Assembly: GCF_905171765.1 (NCBI RefSeq)
Contig: NC_053393.1
Location: forward strand, 191,421,921 to 191,485,920
Direction of reading: 5' to 3'
Length of the DNA stretch: 64,000 nt
From: Bufo bufo
Taxonomy: Eukaryota; Chordata; Amphibia; Anura; Bufonidae
Positions 22,089-34,504 of the stretch are shown piece by piece. The translations under genes were made by a program, and so were the position numbers. The notes under the pieces are model-generated. The model was not told where the DNA came from, searched no databases, and saw only the letters and a list, made by a program, of their open reading frames with translations. Position 1 is the first letter of the stretch. Each line of letters begins with the position of its first letter.

Positions 22089-24320
22089 CCCTGCCCTTAA
22101 GAAGGCACCTGGCTTTCCATCACCAAGCCAAGTGGGAGCAATGCCGTCAGAACCCACAAAGTCCCACTCCCGGCACTCCTTGTCCTGCCTCTTCTCCTTC
22201 TCCTCTCTCCTCCCATTTGTCCTCCACTCCACCTTCCACCATGCCGTTGTCGCGTTCATCTGGCACAAGGCAGACTTCTGTGTTCCAAATGTTCGAGCTT
22301 AAAAAAATTATGACGCAGGATAATCCTCTTGACGGCTGACCGCTGGCTTGTCGGAACTGCTAGCCCGCCAACTGCTGCCATATAAATTTGTGGACTCGTA
22401 GGCCTTTAGAAAATTTGTGGGCATTGACACACCACAATGGAAGGTCCCCGGAAGGAAATATTTCTCCCAGTAGGGCATCCCTGAACTATATGGCCACGTT
22501 CAGCGGCAAGTTAATATATCTCTGGCACACATTGTCGGTGCCAAGATACATCTGACAAGTGGTCTAGCAAACACGGGCAGGGAAGGTACATAACTTTTAC
22601 TGCCCACTGGGTGAACCTTCTGACGGCCGTCAAGCATGTAACACGTGGCACCCGTGTGGATTTGGTGTTACCGCCACGGATTGCATGTAGGCCTGCCTCT
22701 TCTTCTCCTCCTCCTTCTCCATCCACCATCTGCTCCTCAGCTGACTCCTCCTTTTTCACTGCTACCGCCTCTTCCGCTGCACACCCAAAGCTTCCCAGAA
22801 CCTATTCGACGCACAAGGTTAGATATTGCCATGCTGTGCTGCGGCTGTTGTGCCTGGAAGCCAAGAGCCACACTGGTCCTGTACTGCTTTCAGCTCTGCG
22901 GTCACAGGCCAATCAGTGACTAACCCCGCTCAATTTGACAGTTGATAAAGTAGTGTGCAAAAACGGCACCAATCTGCTAAGCTCGCTGAAACAGGGCAAA
23001 ATGACACACGTCCTGAACTTAGTCGTGCAGGCCAGGAAAAGATCATTTAGAAGATCTTACATGGCCATGGCTCGTCTGACGTCGGATTTGTGACTGACTG
23101 ACGCACTGGAACTCCACCTTGTATATGCTTAATAGGCTGCTTCAGCAGAAATCTGCCGTTAACGACTACCTGTACGAACTCTGCGGCAGTACAGGTTCTG
23201 GAGATCTTTTTTTTTTTTCTTCACAGTGCCAGTGTCTGCTCATGCGCAATGTATGCAGACTTCTGCGGCCATTTGATGATATCACTAAACTTGTCAGTCA
23301 CAGCCAGGGCACCATCAGCAACATTGTACCTTACGCCTTCTTTCTGGAGCGTGCATTGCGCCGTGTCATTGATCAAGCCCTCGAGGAGCAGGAAGATGAG
23401 GAAGTCACAATGCTGAAGGAATTCCCAGGGGGGGCTACTCCATCTGAGACAAGTCTCCAGGAGTCTGAAAAGGAGTCAGAGGAGGATAGTGCCTGGGGGA
23501 AGGAGGAGGAGGAGCAAGAAGATCAGGCTTTAAACTTTTCTGGGATCCCTGGTGTTGTCCATGGATGGGGGTAGGAGACCGAGGACGAAACTCTCCTGGG
23601 AAATGAGCAGGAGCCAGGCCGCTCCACTGCTTCCAATTTAGTGCAAATGGGGGCCTTTATGCTCCAGTGTTTGAAGAGGGACCCCATATAAAAAGCATAA
23701 AGGGCAAGGACCAGTACTGCGTGGCAACGTACTTAGACCCCCAGTGCAAACACAAAATGGCGGACATGTTACCAACAGCACAGAGGGCTGTCAGAATGCA
23801 GAATTTCCATGCCTTGCTACGAGAGATGCTGCATTCTGCTGTTGCGGGCGCTGGCAGAGGAATTTCTACCCACAGAGAAACAATTGCGAGTACCAATCCT
23901 AAAGCGCATGCAAAAAGAGGGCAGTTTGAAGATGTGTTGGTCACTTCAGATATGAGATCATTCTTGCAGACAACCCATCGGCAGCTGCCCTCTGGATCCA
24001 GCCTGGGGGAACGCCTAGACTAACAGGTGTCCGGCTACATCTGGTTAACGGCCAATGTGGACGCCCTAGGAAGCGAAGAACCCCTTGACTACTGGGTTTG
24101 CAGGCTTGACCTGGGGCCAGAGCTGGCAGAATTTGCCATGGAACTCTTGGCTTGCCACTCAACGAGTGTCCTGTCCGAAAGGACATTCAGCGCAGCAGGG
24201 GGGATCGTGACCGATAAGCGCACTCGCCTAGCTCACGACAGTGTGGACTACCTCACATTTCTAAAAATGAATGAGGCATGGATGTCGGAGGAATTCAACA
24301 CTTGTGACAACCATGTTTAA
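22089..24320 (+). pseudogene. hAT-2 transposase, many stops and frameshifts
   Basis: The pieces follow the order of a hAT transposase. There is an N-terminal Ser/Pro-rich segment (22058-22339 frame). Next is a region with the LTADRW / VGTAS-like and KVPGRKYFSQ stretches near 22330-22480, interrupted by stops. A low-complexity Ser/Pro linker follows near 22690-22760, then RYCHAVLRLLCLEAKSHTG. The 23119-23574 frame has YMLNRLLQQKSAVNDY, VCRLLRPFDDITKLVS and the acidic QALEEQEDEE. The 24027-24320 frame is the dimerisation domain: LLACHSTSVLSERTFSAAGG, IVTDKRTRL and TFLKMNEAW. The catalytic-Asp block upstream of 23110 is badly broken. Definitely inactive. Confidence 0.85.
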
Positions 24321-24423
24321 TTTAATTTCCTCATGACAACCCACAAATATCCACCACAACCCAGAACAAATAATGGTCCCTGTCTTAGGTAAATACAGCG
24401 GCATAAAAGGCCTTTTCTGTCCG

Positions 24424-24900
24424 GTGAATGCCTAATGTTTGGGGCCTGCACTACACTGGCCTGCAGTAAAATTGATGTTGAATGGCTGGCTAATATACCT
24501 CCAGGCACATAATCACTTGATCATTTATGTAGTTAAATGCATAATTTTTGGGGCCTGTAATCTAACTGGCCAACAGTAAAGTTGTTATACGGTGACCGCC
24601 TAATGTACCTCCATCCACATTATCAATTGTTCTTTTCTGTACAGTGAATGAATAATTTTTGAGGCTTGGAGTCCACTGGCCTGCAGTAAAATTGATATCC
24701 ATTGACCGTCTAAAATACCTCCGGCCACATAGTCACTTGATCATTTATGTATGCCGAATGCATAATTTTTGGGGCCTGTACTCCAGTGGCCTACATTAAA
24801 ATTTTTATCCATTCACCGCATAATGTACCTTGAGCCACATAATCACAATTTCTTTTATGTCAGATAAATGCATAATTTTTAAAGACCGTACTCCCATGGC
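24424..24900. repeat. Tandem array, ~111-bp unit, about five copies (distal side of hAT-2)
   Basis: The landmark GAATGCATAATTTTTGGGGC recurs near 24424, 24535, 24646, 24757 and 24867. Each unit also has CACTGGCCTGCAGTAAAATT and ACATAATCACTTGATC. It follows the transposase C-terminus, like the arrays beside hAT-1, hAT-3 and hAT-4, but its sequence is unrelated to theirs. Confidence 0.85.
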
Positions 24901-25611
24901 CTAAAATAAATTTTCTAGGCTCCAGCAGGGCACATTTCTGAGAATTTCCTTTTAAGACGCATAAAAATGACAACTGATTAAAATACATATTTTTGGGGGA
25001 AATTTTTGCCATTGATCCCCCTCTGGTATGTCACTGTCCATGTTGTGGGAGGATTTGTTCACTTCTTGTAAGTATTTGGTGGCTGCAAATATGACCTGAA
25101 GGTTTTTCAAGTTCGCCTGCCATTAAAGTGAATGGATCCTGCCAAGAACTTGCAGTTCGCGAACATTTGATCGCGTTCGCTTGATCGCGTTCGCAAATCT
25201 TCACGGCCGATGTTCGTCCATCACTATTTATCAGTACCAAATTCTAGACTTATTTTGATAAAAATGGCAATCAAAAGTTAACATGTCTGCATGCTTCTAT
25301 GTTTATATGCAGGTAGTGACGCTGGCAATTCAGCTGAATTGCAATAGGCAAAAAGAGTTTTGGGGATTTGTTTTTAAAGCCCTTGATTTCTTACATCTAG
25401 ATTCACACTGTCAGGGAAATACTGTACACCGAATTAATTCACCGAGCCTTTCAAAATAAAGGAAATTTGCCTAAAAAAAATTAACACAAACACTCTGCCT
25501 GGAGCTGAAAATTATGTCAAGTCAAATTTTTAGGGGATGGCTTATCTCTTGAGTTTATACAGTAAATATGGTAATGTGGTCTGATGAAATATACAGTAGA
25601 TATCTTATAAT

Positions 25612-26070
25612 TAGGGTTGAGTGAATCAAGCTTCGAGATCCATAGACCCAAAGTCGATTTGTTAAAAAAACTTAATTTGTAATGCTGTTTCCATACAGCA
25701 TTAAAATGTATGTGCTCAGTGTAGGAAAACTCATCTCGCCTGAAGTTGCGCAAGACTTCGGTAAATGACTTCGGTATTCATATCTGGGTATTGAAGAACA
25801 TTTCAAAATAGGAATCTGAAGTCGGCTTCAGTACTGAGGTATTCAGCAGTACCAAAGCTAACTTCGGATTACTATTTTAGAATGTTTCTAAATACGCAGA
25901 TAAGAATACCGAAGTCATTTACCAAAGTCATTTACCAAAGTCTTGTGCAACTTTGGCCGAGATGAAGTTTTCCTACATGGAGCACATACGAATACAGCAT
26001 TAAAAATTTAGTTTTTTTTAACAAATTGACCTCCTGTCTATGATCTGAAGCACATTCGCTTAACCCTACT
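25612..26070. mobile_element. Foldback MITE (TAGGGTTGAGTGAAT ends)
   Basis: The left end TAGGGTTGAGTGAAT is inverted at the right as ATTCGCTTAACCCTA. Inside, TTTAATGCTG / CAGCATTAAAA, GGAAAACTCATCTCG / CGAGATGAAGTTTTCC and ACTTCGGTATTCATATCTG / CAGATAAGAATACCGAAGT pair around a centre near 25840. No coding capacity. Confidence 0.8.
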
Positions 26071-26089
26071 TATATTATAGATAACAAAG

Positions 26090-26390
26090 TAAATATTCCA
26101 AAGAATACAAGAGCCATACATGTCTGCTTTTTAAATCTCTGAGGTAAAGTCTGGAATCGTCGATAATGTCAATGATGGACTTTAAACCCCTCAGATTCAA
26201 AGGTTTAATTGCGACCATGGTATCTGAGAGGTCTTTCCTCAGGAGAGCTGCACTCCCGGGACCCAAATAGCTTCCCCTTGCTAAGATCGGGGGATCCATT
26301 TGTTTGCTGTGGCAGTCTCGGGCCTTCTGCAGGCTCCAAGGTCTGGAACAGCGATTTTCCTATGAAACACTGCCTGTGTATATAGTTCAA
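26090..26390. repeat. Fragment related to the TTAA family, inverted
   Basis: Read on the minus strand, this segment resembles 14310-14545: a CTGTGGCAG / CTGCCACAG region, a CCCCCGATC..GC segment and CAGATACCATGGTCGCAAT, then TCTGAGGGGTT. No ends are visible. 26391-26754 shows nothing recognisable. Confidence 0.5.
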
Positions 26391-26754
26391 ACTTTTCTAA
26401 TTTTCTCATTATGGTGAACAAACCAAAAATGTATGACAATACAATATCACTGATATAAGCACATACTGTATGTTTTACATGGTTACATCCATGACCCTTC
26501 AGCTGTTGTTGAGGTCCCAGAACTCGATAATAGCGGTAAAATGTTATGTTATGCTTAAACTTGGAGTTTCCCAACAGCTGGCAAACCACAGATTGCACAG
26601 AATGAATGTAAATGTATAAAGCAGTTTAATATATATAGAAATCTTATATATAATGTATGCAAATATTGACTGCACACATTGAATTATATATAGACAGGAT
26701 AGACAGGGATTGATTGTTTGCCTAGGAGTAATATGTGGATCAGTCATGACATCA

Positions 26755-28772
26755 TTAACCCTTTCCTGGCATGGCAATTTTCGGTTTTTGAATTTTTTTA
26801 TTTTTACTCCCTGCGTTCCCGGATCCTTAATTTTTTATATTTTTTTTATATTCACATAGCCTTTTCAGGGCTTGTTTTTTGAAGTTGACACATCAAGTTG
26901 TACTTTCTAATAGCAACATTTATTTTTGCACAGGATGTAGTGGAAATCTGAAAAAAAAATATTGAAATGGGGTGGAATTGGAAAAAAAATGCAATTCCAC
27001 CAGTTTTATGTGTTTTATTTTTACTATATTCCCTATGCCTTAAAACTGACATGTTTACTTCATTCTATGGGTCAGTTATGATTCCAGTGATACCACATCT
27101 ATATAACTCTTTTTGTGGTTTAATACTAAAAAATAAAAAAAATATAAATTTTCTGTTCATCGCCATTATCTGACCCCCAAAACTTTTTTTTATAGTTATG
27201 GCTATGGAGATGTGTGAAGGCTAATTTTTTGCAGGGCAATTTCTAGTTTTTATTGAGTATGTTTGACTTTTTGATCACTTTTTATCACATTTTGAAGTGA
27301 CAAGAAAACAGTCCGCTCTTTAGATTTTTTTTATGCCATTTGCCATATAGGATACATTTTTTAACACATGTCTATGATGTTTATTTTTTTTTATTAGTTT
27401 TTGTTATTTATTCTTATTTTAATTTGGGGGAAAAGGAGTGATTTGAGTTTTTATAATTTTTTAAAACTTTCTACCCTTTTTGTATGCCTCCTAGTGGACC
27501 CCGACATGCACATGGACATTTCTACTGAGTAGTAGAATTTAATCCATTAATAAATAGAAAATTCTATATATTCCAATGCAGTGCTGCCACCTGCAGCCTT
27601 TCATTGAAATATACTAGTAGTAGGCCTGAAAGTCTTGTACAGGCTCAGGCCTATTACTACTAAGGAACGCCTTCCCTGATCTCAGCAAGAAGAAGGCATT
27701 CAAGCTTGAGGAGTGCATTATTCCGGGTTTTGCGGGATGAGGTGACAGTTAGATTGGTACTATTTTGGGGGGCATTCGCCTTTTTGATCGCTTGGTGTTG
27801 CACTTTTAGTGATGTAAGGTGACAAAAATAGCTTTTTTTGACACACTTTTTATTTTTTATTATAAAATATGGGGAAATGGGCATTTTTTTTTTCTTTTTT
27901 TAACTTTAAACTTTCATTTTTTTTTATTGAAAACACTATTTTAACTTTTTTTTTTAAACTTTATTTCTGTGCCACTCTGGGACTTCAACTTTTGGGGGTC
28001 TAATCCCCTCTGCAATGCATTACAATATATCTGTATTGTAATGCATTGCCTGTTAGTGGATTACACAGAGTAATACACTAACAGGTTGCCTAGGAGACCC
28101 AGCCTAAGGCTACATTCACACGACCGTATGGGTTTTGCGGTCCGCAAATTGCGGGTCCGCAACACACCAGCCCGGCACCCCCATTGAAATGCCTATTTTT
28201 GTCCGCAAGCTGCGGACAAGAATAGGACATGCTCTATCTTTTTGCGGAGCTGCGGACCCAAAGATCGGGGCCGCGCACCGCAAATGCGGATGCGGACAGC
28301 ACACTGTGGGCTGTCCGCATCCATTCCGTCCCCATAGAGAATGAATGGGTCCGCACCCGTTCCGCAAAATTGCGGAACGGATGCGGACCCATTTTGCGGT
28401 CGTGTGAATGGAGCCTAAGGCTGGATCTCCTGGGCACTCGTGGAAGGCAGGTCCCCATGCCATGCAAAGCATTGGGCAGCCTCTGCACGGCATTGGGCTG
28501 CCTTGTCACACATCAGGTCCCAGCCACAGCAGTGCGGGGACCCGATGTGCTCCTTCACCCGTCGCAAACCACTGCTATGCTGCTGTCACTGCTGACCGCG
28601 GCATAGAAGGGGTTAATCCACCGGCATCGCTGTAAACAGCGATGTTGGCGGAAACAGCAGGGGCCTGGCTACCAGGGACAGACGGACCCCTGCAGTGATC
28701 GGGCGGGCGCAGCTCTTGCACCTGCCCGTTCAGCCCGCCGTGCTTGTACGGCATTTAGTGTTAAGGGGTTAA
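26755..28772. mobile_element. TTAA-flanked piggyBac-like repeat, ~2 kb, complete
   Basis: The left end TTAACCCTTTCC (TTAA 26755-26758) and the right end AAGGGGTTAA (TTAA 28769-28772) have the 4-bp duplication and CCC/GGG termini that define piggyBac-type insertions. The AT-rich left half shares the GGGTCAGT / GTGATACCAC landmarks with 13830-14708. The right half shares GATGTAAGGTGACAAAAA, TCTAATCCCCT and GGGCGGGCGCAGCTC with the element ending at 4000. A separate MITE is nested at 28108-28415. There is no transposase, so it is non-autonomous. Confidence 0.75.
28108..28415. mobile_element. MITE nested in the TTAA element, TAA duplication
   Basis: This is a 308-bp inverted-repeat element. The left end is GGCTACATTCACACGACCG and the right end is CGGTCGTGTGAATGGAGCC. 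TAA flanks both sides (28105-28107 and 28416-28418). The interior is rich in TGCGGACC/GGTCCGCA. It is related in its termini to the element at 41127-41563. Confidence 0.88.
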
Positions 28773-28800
28773 AGGTTATTTGTAAGGTATAAATAATACT

Positions 28801-29014
28801 CACTCTTTTGAAGCTTTGCTTGTATTTTTTCAGTCCTTATATTTTTCATATAAATACATTGCTATAATGCATAGTAATCCTGAGAGCGCTGAACTGATTG
28901 CTACCCCCGCATGGAGTAGCAATCAGTTCAGTGCTCTCAGGATTACTATGCATTATAGCGATTTATATATATGAAAAATAAAAGGACTGAAAAAATACAA
29001 GCAAAGCTTCAAAA
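28801..29014. mobile_element. Long-hairpin MITE, ~214 bp
   Basis: The arms ACTCTTTTGAAGCTTTGCTT and AAGCAAAGCTTCAAAAG, AGTCCTTATATTTTTCATAT and its inverse, and GTAATCCTGAGAGC / GCTCTCAGGATTAC pair almost perfectly about a centre near 28907 (CCCCGCATGG). No coding capacity. Confidence 0.85.
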
Positions 29015-30289
29015 GTATGTTACTACATAACTTCCAAATTGCAGCATTAAATGGCTGTCCTCTCCATGACTCCATGGCTAGTAGGCTTTATATCAATCTG
29101 TGGGTAGGTACACACAATTAAGCTCCTCCCACAGAGGCAAAAATGTGAAAGACATAAACCTGAGGTAAATTTACGTCTTAACTTTATCAAAGCCCCATTA
29201 TCATTCATGTTCTGTTAGTATCCTGTAGGGGAGTAGTCATCACTGTATCCTGCAGAGAGTAGTTCTCATTGTATCCTGTAGGGAGGTAGTCATCAATGCA
29301 ACATTATGCAAAGCTGTCTGAATCTATTTCTTAGACTGACCCTGAAGTGACTCAGGACAGCACTTCTCTATAGTTATGGCAGCGCAGGCTTCAGATGTAG
29401 CCTAGTAAAGGACAGCAGGACATCTCTATAATGGCACCATTCAGGTGAATGAAACTTAGAGCTCCATGACTTTGGCCAATGGATTAATTTTTAGCTTTTG
29501 CCTGGAGTGATCCCTTAAGGTATAGACTTACTTCATGAAGCGTAGCAAGACTCCTCTTTATACCACAGTTTATGAAGCGTGCAGGTTATGTGCATAAAAG
29601 TGTAATATAACATACATAAAACAAATGCTAAACCTATAGCAGTTACTTTATAGACCTTGACACATACCAATCTTTTTTCCTACTGGAATACATTTTACGT
29701 CAGAGAAATGCAGCAACACACAAACATTGTCAAAGAAAGGCACAAACCGTGAAGTCCTACATATTTAGGTTACAAACTGAGCTCTAATACACCAGTACTG
29801 ACTAAATGAAATGCAAAGTTGTACAGTACATATTGGTACCACAATTACATATATAGAGCAAAACTAACAAGCCAAGTAAATAGCTGCCTCTCAGCTTCTT
29901 TGATCCACCTTTCACAGAAATAATAAATCTGATAAATTAAGTTAACCTGTCATCTATAGTACATTACACACCAAAGTTATCATTACGATACACCACAATT
30001 ATGGCGTGAAAAAGTCACAAACTGCATGTTTGCCACTTTTTCAATGCTGTTTGTGCAAAAATATTTGCACAAGTGCCATTTCTCTGCCGGCGTCACCTCT
30101 TTCCCAAAAAGGGGACACGGTGAAGGAGGCACACGGCACATTTGAGGCACACGGACCGCCAGATGCGTACTCCACCAAGCTATGATAAATCTTCCCCTGT
30201 ATGTTTCATGTACTAACTGATTGGGCATGCCATAAAAATTTTGGGCATCCAAACAGTATTTAGTATGTTTTGTGAAAACAGTAAGGGAG
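29015..30289. other. Low-repeat intergenic sequence with a short tandem repeat
   Basis: The only structure I see is a ~38-bp direct repeat at about 29218-29300 (ATCCTGTAGGGGAGTAGTC-like, three imperfect copies). 29960-30200 ends in GATAAATCTTCCCC, a motif common at the edges of old MITEs, but no partner arm was found. No gene. Confidence 0.4.
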
Positions 30290-30750
30290 ATTTACTAATC
30301 GAAACACACCAGAATTCTGGCACAATTTGCACCAAAAGAACTGGTGTGCATGCCTAGCACCACATTATTATTTTTTTTAAAGTCATAATTATAAATCTGG
30401 TTAGCAATGCAGCTCCACCTACAAAGCATCTGCCCGCACTTAGTAAATGTAAACTGCCAGGCATGGCGCAAATCACCCTAAAAATGGCGCAAGTCATAGT
30501 TTTGGTACAAATGCCTACTCCACCAGCTAATGAGGAGTGAATCAATTTGTATGAATCTATTTGAGAAGGTTGAGCAGCTCTCACCTGCTGCACCTGTAGT
30601 AACACCAGCGTTTTGGACCTTCATGATTAAGGACTGATACACGAAGGTCCGAAACGCGTTGACTATACCTTTGCTTATGAGGATTGGAAGTTTTACCGCT
30701 AAATAAAGTGTCTCCTGTTGTTCAAGAGCCGGATTCTTTCCTTTTGTTGG
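30290..30750. repeat. Degraded repeats, including a GAAACGCGTT segment
   Basis: 30290-30560 begins GGGAGATTTACTAATCG and looks like the arm of an old MITE. 30620-30745 has GAAGGTCCGAAACGCGTTG followed by AATAAAGTGTC, a motif combination I remember as recurrent in frog genomes. A similar GTAACGCGTATGGTG lies at about 47058. The families are not identified. Confidence 0.4.
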
Positions 30751-30867
30751 TATGAATCTATTTGTATCATCATCCAGAGTTGTACACCTGCAAGGGTATG
30801 TCCTCGCAGTTGAAGACATTCTCCTTCTTGTTTAGTTGAAACACACCTGTGCCACTGCTCTGAATAA

Positions 30868-30992
30868 CGGCACAAGTGTAGAGGCTCTGATTCTGGAGCA
30901 ACGACTCTTCATGAGCAGCTACCCAGAAGAGCAATGGCATATGCACAGTCTCTGCTCCAATAGCAGAAGAGGAGCCTCTGTGATTGTGCCGC
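30868..30992. repeat. Short palindromic element
   Basis: CGGCACAAGTGTAGAGGCTC and the inverse GAGCCTCTGTGATTGTGCCG bound about 125 bp, with an inner pair (CTGGAGC / GCTCCA-type). It is a small foldback sequence. The open frame through it (30836-31165) is therefore not evidence of a gene. Confidence 0.6.
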
Positions 30993-31418
30993 TACTCGGA
31001 GCAGCAGCACTGGATGGAGATTTTCAGGCCTGGCCGAGATGTCTGGCCCTGTCAATCAAGCTGCAAGGGGGAAGGGCGTCTTCAGCTGCCGGGACACCCC
31101 CTAGCAGGTTTACACCTCTTGATGAAACAAATCCATTCGCTGCCTACCACCGACAAAACAGGTAAAGTCACTACAGTTTTCTGGCACAGCACTCTTAGCA
31201 CATTACATTGTCTAAATATTACACAAGATTAGTAAGATTAGTACTTAATATTTCTGCAAAGTTTAAGGGAAAGATAAAGATTCAGAGTTGATTTATAGCA
31301 ATTGTGATCACTTACGCAGAGAACTGTGGATGGGGATATTGACCTGGTAAAAAATTATTGGATAGAGTAGCCTTTAGACCACTTCTTGAGTTTAATGAAA
31401 AACCATGACTATTGATTA

Positions 31419-31667
31419 GGCCCCCATGTACACAACCGTATTTTCAGTAAGCATCCAATCTGCATTTTTTGCGAACCATTCATTTTAATCGGGCTGCAAA
31501 AGATGTGGACAGCATACCGTTTGTCCATACTGCCAGCCCGTTTTGCGGACAAGGATAGGACATTTCTACAGGATTAAAAAATGGCGGCATGAACACGGAG
31601 GGGATCTGTGATTTGCGGATCCGCAATTTGTAGACAGCAAAATGAATACAGTCGTGTGCATGGGGCC
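31419..31667. mobile_element. MITE (GGCCCCCATGTACAC ends)
   Basis: The inverted ends are GGCCCCCATGTACACAACCG and GTCGTGTGCATGGGGCC. The interior is AT- and GCGGA-rich and related to the other GACCGT families. The flanks TTA (left) and ATA/TAA (right) suggest a decayed 3-bp duplication. Confidence 0.7.
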
Positions 31668-31670
31668 ATA

Positions 31671-32101
31671 AGGTTAGGATTCATTACAATGCAGAACCGT
31701 GAGTTTAAATTTGGTACTCGATTGGTAATTGCCTAAATCTATTGCAGTTTATAGAACAGTGTAACAAAATAACAATAATGTAAAATTAGGAGAATGTGTT
31801 TAAATAACTATTTTGACAGTTTATTTTTTATGAAACAAAACAGGATTCTCTGCCAAGGCAGTGGGAAGCTAAAAAAAAAATCTGTGATATTCTAGAATAT
31901 TAAGATTCAGAATAGTATTGTAAAAAATAGGTTAGCGTTATATATGTCTGAAGTGAGCATAGGAAGGTTCAAATAAAACAAAATACACATGTCACCTAAA
32001 TGTGATAAAAAATAGTTATGTTAATAGCTACTGTAGTACATGCCAGAATGTGCAAAAGTAATTCCATTGAATTTGAAATGAAACTATGATAACTCTCTGG
32101 T
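31671..32101. other. No gene recognised
   Basis: AT-rich sequence between two MITEs. Nothing supportable is seen. Confidence 0.35.
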
Positions 32102-32104
32102 TTA

Positions 32105-32376
32105 GACCTGATTCGCGCCACCGTATTTTTGGTCCGTATCTAATCTGCATTTTTTGTGGATTAGATGCCGACCCATTCTTTTCAATGGGTTCGCAGAAAA
32201 TGCGGAAAGCACATTGAGTCCCACAAAAAAAATTGTTCTACTCTTGTCCGTTTTGCAGACAAGAATAGGAATTTTTACAATGGGTCCACAAAAAAAAACT
32301 TATCCAACACGGACGTCAGGTGGACATAATCTATACTTTTTTGTGGATCGCAACATACGGTGGTGTGAATGCACCC
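32105..32376. mobile_element. MITE with TTA duplication
   Basis: The left end GACCTGATTCGCGCCACCGTA and the right end TACGGTGGTGTGAATGCACCC are imperfect inverted repeats. TTA flanks both sides (32102-32104 and 32377-32379). The interior contains ATCTGCATTTTTTGTGGAT and CTTGTCCG / CAAGAATAGG segments as in related copies. Confidence 0.75.
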
Positions 32377-32519
32377 TTAAGTAACTTAGTAGATCTCCCT
32401 GAAGTCCTATATAAATTATATATCTACCAGCTAATCACTGAGTTTCTATGCCAGTTTTACATAATAATTGTATATAAATGTATAAATATATATAGTATAT
32501 ACCGTAAATATATCTACAT

Positions 32520-33480
32520 ACACACTAAGCAAAGGTTTTAGGCAGGTGTTGAAAAAAATGCTGCAAAATATAGAAGTGTTAATAGTTTATTTTTATCAAT
32601 TAGCACATTGAATGAAAACTAAATCAAATCAGTATTTGGTGTGACCACCCTTTGCTTTCAAGACATCATCAATTCTTCTAGGTACACTTGCACACAGTTT
32701 TTAAAGGAATGTGGCAGGGAGGTTGTCCCTAAAGATCTTCGCGAAATAACCACAGATCGTCTGTGGATGTAGGCTTGCTCAAATCCTTCTGTCTCTTTAT
32801 ATAATCCCAGAAAGACTCAATGATGTTGAGATCTGTGGGGTCTATTCCATCACTTCCAGTTCTCCTTGTTCTTCTTTACTCTGAAGATAATTGTTAATGC
32901 CATAGGCTATATGTTTGGAGTTGTTGTCCTGCTGCAGAATAAATTCGGAGCCAATCAGACGTCTCCCTGATGGTACTGCATCATGGATAAGTAGCTGGCT
33001 GTATTTCTCAGCACTGTGGACACCATTAATCCTGACCAAATCCACATGTCCATTTACTGAAATGAAGTCCTAAACTTGCAAGGAACCAACGCAATGCTTT
33101 ACTGTTGCCGGCAGACACTCATTATTGTATCGCTATCCAGCCTTTCGGTGAACAAATTGCCTCCTGTTACAGCCACATATTTCAAAATGTTGACACATCA
33201 CTCCAGAGCATCTGCTGCCTCTTTTCTGCACTGTAATTCCTATGTTTTCAGGCAAGCCTATGTCCATGGAACATCTGTGGTTATTTCCCCAAGATGTTTG
33301 GAACAACCTCACTGCCTAATTCCTATCTAATTTACATCATCATTTTGAAATCGATTTTCCAGTTAGCATATATTAGAAGCAACAATATAAACCAGAGCCA
33401 TAGTAAGACTTTTTCTCATTTTGGACAAATTCTGGTGTACTGGACTAAAATCCCTGGTCAAGGCATACAGGCTTGCTGAT
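32520..33480 (-). pseudogene. Tc1/mariner transposase and 3' end, decayed
   Basis: Minus-strand frame 33045-32842 encodes VRINGVHSAEKYSQLLIHDA, then FILQQDNNSKHIAYGINNYL and QSKEEQGELEVME. The Asp of QQDN is the second catalytic residue. Downstream, GACCCCACAGATCTCAACATCATTGAG (plus-strand CTCAATGATGTTGAGATCTG near 32818) still holds a DLNIIE-type box, but out of frame. The 3' end has a CTAAGCAAAGGTTTTAGGCA motif near 32524-32543, like the TTTTAGGCAGG termini of one Tc1 subfamily. The N-terminal part (33080-33480) is unreadable because of stops. A dead, old copy. Confidence 0.8.
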
Positions 33481-33954
33481 GTCCCCAACCAGGCAAATAG
33501 AAACTGGAGAAAAGCTGGAGTAAATGCTCTGCCAGATGCCACCTAGCTGCACGCCTGTATTAACCATTTTGCTCCAAAATTATATATCTGGAGTTCTGCA
33601 TAAAAGATTAAGGCTGAGAGCAAAAGAATAGGCCCATTTTAAAATGGGCAGAAGTTTTTACTTAAAATGTAGATGAAATGTGGTGATTTTCTAGAAAATA
33701 AAAATGAAACTAAGAATCCAATGAGATGTACCAAATACAATAAAATACAGTAGAACCCATTTTCTTATGTTGAGATAAATGGTTTGATGATACTGATCAC
33801 ATTACTGCCTGCAATAACTGTTACGGAAGAATTTCTATTGAAAAACAATATTTTACCACTTTTCCACAACGAGATTGTGCCAACATTCAGCTGCAGTCTA
33901 GAAAATGTCCACGAATAATGTTATTAGCCTATAGGCAGATAGATAAGTATATAG
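33481..33954. other. No gene recognised
   Basis: AT-rich sequence. No supported feature. Confidence 0.35.
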
Positions 33955-33969
33955 ATAATCGGATGGATG

Positions 33970-34011
<42 letters not shown>

Positions 34012-34049
34012 CAGATAGATAGAGAGACATTGAAAATAGATGGAATGAT

Positions 34050-34109
<60 letters not shown>

Positions 34110-34112
34110 TAG
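33955..34112. repeat. GATA microsatellite
   Basis: Two long (GATA)n/(TAGA)n runs are split by a ~37-bp interruption at about 34020-34058 (GAGAGACATTGAAAATAGATGG). The Tyr/Leu/Ser/Ile reading frames on the minus strand come from this repeat and are not genes. Confidence 0.97.
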
Positions 34113-34504
34113 AAAAAAGGAAACAGTGATTTGTAGTGTTTGCGTTAGCAAAAGGGGTATGTACATGTAACATTATTGCTCTAACCGCTGCAGTACATCT
34201 TTATGAGTTTTTTTTTTTCGTTTTTGTTTTTACTTATGTTTTCTAAACATGGAATATAAAATGATTTATTTTCCGAAAATGTAATATAACCAATGGGAAT
34301 AATATTATTTGTAAAACATTACATGTTTCATTTCCCTCATTAAAGAGCGTACTATTTCATAATTATTACATTATTAAAAATAAATATTACATTATTGAAA
34401 AAGATGGCATGATGGTTCATATATTAAAACTTTCTTCCATTAAAAGATGATTGGCTATATTCTTCACCAAAAAATAATCAGGAGGTTATGACTGATTATA
34501 TATA

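Larger units (their letters stand above)
22083..25226 (+). mobile_element. hAT-2: hAT transposon, decayed, plus strand
   Basis: This is a hAT element reading rightward. It has transposase remnants (22089-24320), a distal tandem array (24424-24900), and a right end rich in GTTCGCGAAC / GATCGCGTTCG motifs that closes with GTTCGTCCATCACTAT near 25226. The left end was not identified; it abuts a truncated MITE. The gene contains many stops and frameshifts. Confidence 0.8.

Noticed and set aside
28116..28606. Overlapping 90-125-residue frames
   Set aside because: They lie in a MITE with inverted repeats and read similarly on both strands.
30836..31165. A 109-residue possible host gene
   Set aside because: The sequence is an inverted repeat of a small foldback element; no splice or protein evidence supports coding.
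33898..34173. Minus-strand frames rich in Tyr-Leu-Ser-Ile
   Set aside because: They are translations of the GATA microsatellite.
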